Shown piece after piece: positions 59,501-64,000 of a stretch of DNA of 64,000 nt. How positions within the stretch are numbered: the first letter of the stretch is position 1; each line of letters starts with the position of its first letter. Location of the stretch: positions 31,030,273 through 31,094,272 of the forward strand of contig OZ037766.1 in assembly GCA_964035545.1 (NCBI GenBank). Direction: 5' to 3'. A program made the translations under genes and the position numbers. The DNA is from Bugula neritina. Taxonomy: Eukaryota; Bryozoa; Gymnolaemata; Cheilostomatida; Bugulidae. Below the pieces are notes generated by a model, which saw only the letters and a list, made by a program, of their open reading frames with translations, was not told the origin of the DNA and made no database searches.

Positions 59501-61004
59501 TTCGATCATTTTCTTATTTGATTATGGAGACGGTATAGTCAGCTTCAACTGGTAGTTTCATACATTATTTTGTTAGCCAAGAACAATTTATACAGATTCA
59601 CAGTGCATTTCAATTCAAAGCAGTTTCAAGCTGTAAGTGTATGAAACTGTGGTTTTTTTATGCAGAGTTTTTATACCCCCTAAACACACTTTGCCGTAAA
59701 GTAGACTGTAAAGTAAAATGTCAGCCATTTTTAATGTATCCGGACCGAAGTTTTCAAAGTCTGCTATTGGGTACGATATGACACCTCATTGGACATTTAT
59801 ATTCAATGAGTTGATGAGAACGTCTCATTGTTCAATAGAAGTCTGACACAATTTTTTTTAATCCATCAGTGCTTGATCCTGACGTACCGTAACTTCGTAC
59901 GGTCAGCTCGGACATTGTGAAAAATGTCTGCCATTTGACGATACCGTTGACGTTACGCAAAGTGTGTCTAGGGGGCAAGTATGTATATGTACTAAATTCC
60001 TAGCTGAGAGTATTTCTTACAGCTTTAAAACCTTGAGACCGCTCTTTCTTTTCATAGAGTATGTGACATGCTTCTACTAATATCACTGTTCGCACCTACT
60101 TTCTTCCATTTTTATAAGAGTATATACCATAATACAACCTAGAAAATAGTTCTACACAATGGCAAGCAATGTTTTTACTCTTGCGTAGGGTGTGCTGCCG
60201 ATGGTAAGATAAACGCTGGTATGTACGAAGACGAGGAAAATTGTACTAGCTACTACGTTTGCTATGATGACATAGGTCCTAGAACTAATAACTGCTTACC
60301 AGGCACTATGTACAAAAAGGAGACAGAACATGCTGGCGGATGCGTAACGTAAGTGGCTGCTCTGTTACATGTGATATATCTTTGTCGGGAAGTGCCAACC
60401 AATGAAAATATCTTGACAAGGGTCTGTTTGGTGCTGTTACAATTACTCATCTTGCACACAATGGCAGGTGTCTGCCAGGTGACAGTTACTTACCGTGTAC
60501 CCACAATGGCAGGTGTCTGCCAGGTGACAATTACTCACCATGTACCCACAATGGCAGGTGTCTGTCATGTGACAATTATTTACCATGTACCCAGAATGAC
60601 AAATGACAGTTTCTCATTCTGCAAACAGTGACAAGTGTCTGTTCATGTGACAGGCACTTGTCATTATCTGTCACTTGACGAGTGTCTGTCATGGTCATGT
60701 GACACTAGTGTAAGCACAGTGACAGGTGTCTTTCTGCTGTCATGACAGTTACTTGTGTCTATCACGTGACTTACCCACCATAAAGTCGCAAGTTAATATA
60801 TGTGTTTGGACTTATTAAAATATTTAATATTTTTACTTAACCTTCACTAATTTGTACAACAATGTGTCATTCTAGAACTTGCTGGTATCTGTTTGTTCAT
60901 GTCTCATTCCATTTGAATCTTATGACATATTAGATTTGTCTTCTCATTTTAGCTGTGATACTAAAGTTTGCCCCACATGCATCCCCCTTTCTACAGAATA
61001 TGAG
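38558..61004 (+). CDS. Type II membrane mucin with SEA domain and CBM14 module; continues past 61004
   Basis: Exons: 38558-38587, 42034-42161, 42603-42754, 42856-42969, 43737-43907, 44603-45145, 45586-45663, 45945-46169, 46687-46758, 47591-47700, 47790-47863, alternative exon c 52509-52654, 57456-57740, 58431-59186, 60189-60348, 60953-61004; in phase throughout. Start MDGQQQFLKP. A long charged, Ser/Arg-rich cytosolic part ends RERRRRRNKK, followed by the anchor ICVAVVILTLLGVVAGLAVL. Basic residues before it imply N-in. A Thr-rich linker and a SEA domain follow (LTFDGSMRVLNKEFEVALQN ... FCGT ... YDNCSVTKF, then NGSIVIEF). Next come Thr/Pro mucin repeats and a chitin-binding peritrophin-type domain (CTSYYVCYDD ... 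CLPGTMY). Exon 3 has a NAGNAG acceptor. Exon 5 can also read to a stop at 43922. Two other terminal exons are listed separately. Likely an epithelial surface or cuticle-contact mucin. Confidence 0.82.
41731..41875. repeat. Imperfect hairpin in mucin intron 1
   Basis: The inner arms 41761-41784 and 41811-41834 match 23 of 24 bases as inverted repeats around a 26-base loop. Weaker pairing continues outward (TTCTATAAGCAG against CTGCTTATAGAA). It could be a small fold-back MITE or a structured RNA. Confidence 0.7.
42970..43140. repeat. 33-bp minisatellite repeating the mucin exon 4 donor
   Basis: About five units, each containing CATGCATGTAG followed by GTGAGTATAATATGTG. The first bases copy the exon 4 end and its donor at 42970. 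The period is 33, so each extra donor would add 11 in-frame codons. Confidence 0.9.
43254..43733. repeat. 20-bp minisatellite ending at the mucin exon 5 acceptor
   Basis: About 24 units of TTATGCTGACACCTGGTATC, with GATACC and CATA/CACA variants. The last unit reads GATACCTGCAG and forms the exon 5 acceptor (exon begins at 43737). Confidence 0.9.
45664..45920. repeat. (AGT)n microsatellite starting at the mucin exon 7 donor
   Basis: The donor GTGAGT runs straight into AGTAGTACTAGT triplets for about 250 bases. The poly-Ser and poly-Val ORFs here are artefacts; exon 8 begins only at 45945. Confidence 0.9.
48625..49660 (+). CDS. Alternative terminal exon a of the SEA-mucin gene
   Basis: After a TTTTTTTAG acceptor the phase-2 frame joins exon 11 (ending 47863) and reads NGSVIIKFELLL, the last SEA strand with the G-S cleavage motif. 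About 330 residues rich in Ser, Thr and Pro follow, ending at a stop at 49660. Joined to the common exons it gives a 910-residue protein. Two cysteines occur near the start (GHFCRTNVKDNSSC). There is no chitin-binding domain. An AATAAA at 49900 fits its own 3' end. No donor is needed, so this is a terminal exon; the mutually exclusive use is inferred. Confidence 0.8.
49900..49905 (+). promoter_or_regulatory. Poly(A) signal after alternative exon a
   Basis: AATAAA about 240 bases after the stop of exon a, followed by T/GT-containing sequence. It supports use of exon a as a true 3' terminal exon. Confidence 0.5.
50184..51387 (+). CDS. Alternative terminal exon b of the SEA-mucin gene
   Basis: After TTTTGTAG the phase-2 frame gives EGSIVIDFNLNI, again the last SEA strand. 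Then come about 80 residues, a Thr-rich mucin stretch (PTTTTVSTTTTPMPTTTT and similar), and a Cys-rich end: SECFIHFLTENCNTAYYQC ... LCRKGMAL ... PWNDSAC, resembling a degenerate peritrophin-type chitin-binding domain. Further cysteines follow (DCCPVDYIFDKNSNTCEECIDC), with a stop at 51387. Joined to the common exons it gives 966 residues. The valine-rich minus-strand ORF across it is a shadow of the Thr codons. Confidence 0.8.
52954..53374. mobile_element. Nested 421-bp MITE with ATAA target duplication
   Basis: The ends are imperfect inverted repeats (GGGTCATTTTACTTAATTTA on the left; the right end complements it with a few changes). ATAA flanks both sides (52950-52953 and 53375-53378). The right arm of the host transposon preserves the empty site, with a single ATAA. 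No coding capacity. Confidence 0.85.
54105..54875 (-). pseudogene. DDE transposase (DDE_Tnp_4 type), frameshifted
   Basis: The N-terminal part (TRQDKLLLALMKLRQGLQFQ ... AGLFYISRLLASKTF) resembles the helix-turn-helix region. After a frameshift near 54680 the frame continues with NIPLSFQSQYANIRCIIDYT, TWSKYKNINTIKYLVAITP, VVMADRGFLIEEEL and RIHVERAIKRIKEF, ending at the stop at 54105. The probable catalytic triad is present: Asp in IIDYTE, Asp in ADRG, Glu in HVERA. The frameshift and the lost 5' portion make it inactive. The family is the THAP-containing ISL2EU/Harbinger relatives. Confidence 0.85.
56102..56165 (-). pseudogene. THAP-domain-like C-terminal fragment of the transposase
   Basis: Encodes HKDGQPTEQNPTPIFHLGY, resembling the end of THAP-like zinc fingers fused to such transposases. 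The upstream part, with the zinc-binding cysteines, is missing: the sequence switches at about 56164 into the inverted right arm. Confidence 0.6.
57307..57325. repeat. (AC)n microsatellite
   Basis: A run of about nine AC dinucleotides in the intron before mucin exon 13. Confidence 0.9.
60455..60600. repeat. 45-bp minisatellite in a mucin intron
   Basis: Three and a bit copies of a unit containing ACAATGGCAGGTGTCTGCCA then GGTGACAnTTACT and CCGTGTACCC. Degenerate TGACAGGTGTCTGT words continue to about 60770. It lies about 100 bases after the donor of exon 15. Confidence 0.85.
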
Positions 61005-61179
61005 GTGAGACTCACTACTAACGACAAGATAAATATGATTTCAATTTATACTCTTTTCTTTGCTCACAATATTATATACGCAGCATGTCACATGGTGTTG
61101 AACTTTACTTGTATGGTTAGATGTAATATATACTCTACAATGTCGGTAAGTTGTCTTGCTCTTCTACTCTACCTTCCAT

Positions 61180-63520
61180 TTGTTTGTCTCCGCCCACTGT
61201 AAGCTTACTATATACTGCAGTCTATGTCTCCGCCCACTGTGAGCTCACTATATACTGCAGTCTATGTCTCCGCCCACTGTGAGCTTACTATATACTGCAG
61301 TCTATGTCTCCGCCCACTGTAAGCTTACTATATACTACAGTCTATGTCTCCGCCCACTGTGAGCTTACTATATACTGCAGTCTATGTCTCCGCCCACTGT
61401 GAGCTTACTATATACTGCAGTCTATGTCTCCGCCCACTGTGAGCTAACTATATACTGCAGTCTATGTCTCCGCCCACTGTGAGCTTACTATATACTGCAG
61501 TCTATGTCTCCGCCCACTGTAAGCTTACTATATACTGCAGTCTATGTCTCCTCCCACTGTGAGCTTACTGTATACTGCAGTCTATGTCTCCGCCCACTGT
61601 AAGCTCACTATATACTGCAGTCTATGTCTCCGCCCACTGTAAGCTTACTATATACTGCAGTCTATGTCTCCGCCCACTGTGAGCTTACTATATACTGCAG
61701 TCTATGTCTCCGCCCACTGTGAGCTCACTATATACTGCAGTCTATGTCTCCGCCCACTGTAAGCTTACTATATACTGCAGTCTATGTCTCCGCCCACTGT
61801 AAGCTCACTATATACTGCAGTCTATGTCTCCGCCCACTGTAAGCTCACTATATACTGCAGTCTATGTCTCCGCCCACTGTGAGCTTACTATATACTGCAG
61901 TCTATGTCTCCGCCCACTGTGAGCTTACTATATACTGCAGTCTATGTCTCCGCCCACTGTGAGCTAACTATATACTGCAGTCTATGTCTCCGCCCACTGT
62001 AAGCTTACTATATACTGCAGTCTATGTCTCCGCCCACTGTGAGCTTACTATATACTGCAGTTTATGTCTCCGCCCACTGTGAGCTTACTATATACTGCAG
62101 TCTATGTCTCCGCCCACTGTAAGCTCACTATATACTGCAGTCTATGTCTCCGCTCACTGTGAGCTTACTATATACTGCAGTCTATGTCTCCGCCCACTGT
62201 AAGCTTACTATATACTGCAGTCTATGTCTCCGCCCACTGTAAGCTCACTATATACTACAGTCTATGTCTCCGCCCACTGTAAGCTCACTATATACTGCAG
62301 TCTATGTCTCCGCCCACTGTGAGCTTACTATATACTGCAGTCTATGTCTCCGCCCACTGTGAGCTTACTATATACTGCAGTCTATGTCTCCGCCCACTGT
62401 AAGCTTACTATATACTGCAGTCTATGTCTCCGCCCACTGTGAGCTTACTATATACTGCAGTCTATGTCTCCGCCCACTGTAAGCTCACTATATACTGCAG
62501 TCTATGTCTCCGCCCACTGTGAGCTTACTATATACTGCAGTCTATGTCTCCGCCCACTGTAAGCTCACTATATACTGCAGTCTATGTCTCCGCCCACTGT
62601 AAGCTTACTATATACTACAGTCTATGTCTCCGCCCACTGTAAGCTCACTATATACTACAGTCTATGTCTCCGCCCACTGTGAGCTTACTATATACTGCAG
62701 TCTATGTCTCCGCCCACTGTGAGCTAACTATATACTGCAGTCTATGTCTCCGCCCACTGTAAGCTTACTATATACTGCAGTCTATGTCTCCGCCCACTGT
62801 AAGCTCACTATATACTGCAGTCTATGTCTCCGCCCACTGTGAGCTTACTATATACTGCAGTCTATGTCTCCGCCCACTGTGAGCTTACTATATACTGCAG
62901 TCTATGTCTCCGCCCACTGTAAGCTTACTATATACTGCAGTCTATGTCTCCGCCCACTGTAAGCTCACTATATACTGCAGTCTATGTCTCCGCCCACTGT
63001 AAGCTTACTATATACTACAGTCTATGTCTCCGCCCACTGTAAGCTCACTATATACTGCAGTCTATGTCTCCGCCCACTGTGAGCTTACTATATACTGCAG
63101 TTTATGTCTCCGCCCACTGTGAGCTCACTATATACTGCAGTCTATGTCTCCGCCCACTGTAAGCTCACTATATACTGCAGTCTATGTCTCCGCCCACTGT
63201 GAGCTCACTATATACTGCAGTCTATGTCTCCGCCCACTGTAAGCTTACTATATACTGCAGTCTATGTCTCCGCCCACTGTAAGCTTACTGTATACTGCAG
63301 TCTATGTCTCCGCCCACTGTAAGCTCACTATATACTACAGTCTATGTCTCCGCCCACTGTGAGCTTACTATATACTGCAGTCTATGTCTCCTCCCACTGT
63401 GAGCTTACTATATACTGCAGTCTATGTCTCCGCCCACTGTAAGCTCACTATATACTGCAGTCTATGTCTCCGCCCACTGTGAGCTTACTATACACTGTAG
63501 TCTATGTCTCCGCCCACTGT
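61180..63520. repeat. 40-bp satellite array, about 58 units
   Basis: The unit is TCTATGTCTCCGCCCACTGT followed by GAGCTTACTATATACTGCAG. Variation is concentrated at two sites: G or A after CACTGT, and T, C or A after AGCT. It lies downstream of the last recognised mucin exon (ending 61004), probably in the next intron. No open frame with gene character covers it. Confidence 0.95.
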
Positions 63521-64000
63521 GTTCTGATCCATTCTGGAATGTTACTTGCCTGTGGCGCGTAGTGCTGAGGTATTCTCTGCATCGTGAAGGTGTTATCTGC
63601 AATACAATTACTGCAGATAGTTGTTACAGGTGCTATAGCTTGCAGGTGTGCTAGGTAGTATATTATGTAGTGTATGCTAGGTAGTATATGATGTAGTGTA
63701 TGCTAGGTAGTATATTATATAATGCTGCTAGGTAATATATTATATAATTTACATCAGCCTCATTGTCAAACTGGTTGGCAAGGGTTACTACAGCGATAGT
63801 GGCTATCTGTAGAAAATTATATTATGCAGTATTTAGCAACTGTGTAGTGTGCAGCTACGTAGTTTATACAGGTGCTACACGCTATCTGTTGCTATTCACT
63901 CAATTACTACTGTATCTTCACACAGTCAACATTCTCAGCATGAATATGTGTTCTGGAGTTGCCTTCTTCCTGCTGTGGAAAAATAAGAAAACGGTTTTCT
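63521..64000. other. Flank of the satellite, no exon assigned
   Basis: Contains about four degenerate copies of a TGCTAGGTAGTATATTAT unit (63645-63755). The next mucin exon is expected here or beyond the window, but no stretch has a convincing splice-and-frame match. Confidence 0.5.

Noticed and set aside
61180-63520. CRISPR-like array
   Set aside because: Units are contiguous with no unique spacers, in a eukaryotic intron setting; it is a satellite.
63424-63654. 76-residue ORF at the satellite edge as the next mucin exon
   Set aside because: It is mostly satellite translation; no acceptor and donor pair gives a convincing continuation.

Overview
The window reads as nuclear DNA of an invertebrate animal. 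It is AT-rich, its genes are split by GT-AG introns, and it carries a mitochondrial-clan cytochrome P450, a caspase, SEA/mucin and chitin-binding modules, a tRNA-derived SINE, a LINE and cut-and-paste transposons. A lophotrochozoan (mollusc, bryozoan, annelid or similar) would fit, but that is a guess. All exon chains below were built by hand from splice signals, reading-frame phase and family motifs; no alignment was run.

Layout. 252-1571 is a TIR element with a TA target. 1829-5158 (-) is a Golgi carbohydrate sulfotransferase of the CHST8-14 type. 6472-12787 (-) is a complete 11-exon mitochondrial P450. 14136-15923 (-) is ribosomal protein L9. 16869-17792 (-) is a truncated LINE, and about 18420-18621 (-) is a SINE. 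20047-23307 (+) is a second, unrelated sulfotransferase (CHST15 type). It converges on RFC3 (23723-28261, -). 29208-30503 (-) is an ankyrin-only protein, and 32232-36690 (-) is its relative with a caspase domain joined to the ankyrin array. From 38558 to past 61004 (+) runs a large type II membrane mucin gene with a SEA domain. Its introns hold minisatellites, a 4.6-kb fold-back transposon with a nested MITE, and a 40-bp satellite of about 58 units.

The two most unusual systems are these. (1) In the mucin gene, three alternative exons all start with the last strand of the SEA domain, at the G-S[V/I] autoproteolysis motif. Each then encodes a different extracellular tail, and two of them end in their own stop codons. 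One membrane anchor could therefore carry interchangeable mucin heads, swapped exactly at the predicted cleavage point. (2) The caspase has an N-terminal array of about eleven 39-residue ankyrin repeats instead of a recognisable death-fold prodomain. A neighbouring gene encodes a similar ankyrin array with no protease, which suggests a built-in regulator or decoy.

A third theme is tandem repeats that contain or abut splice junctions: the P450 exon 3 acceptor, the RFC3 exon 7 donor, and mucin exon 4, 5 and 7 junctions. They multiply potential splice sites, in frame in two cases.
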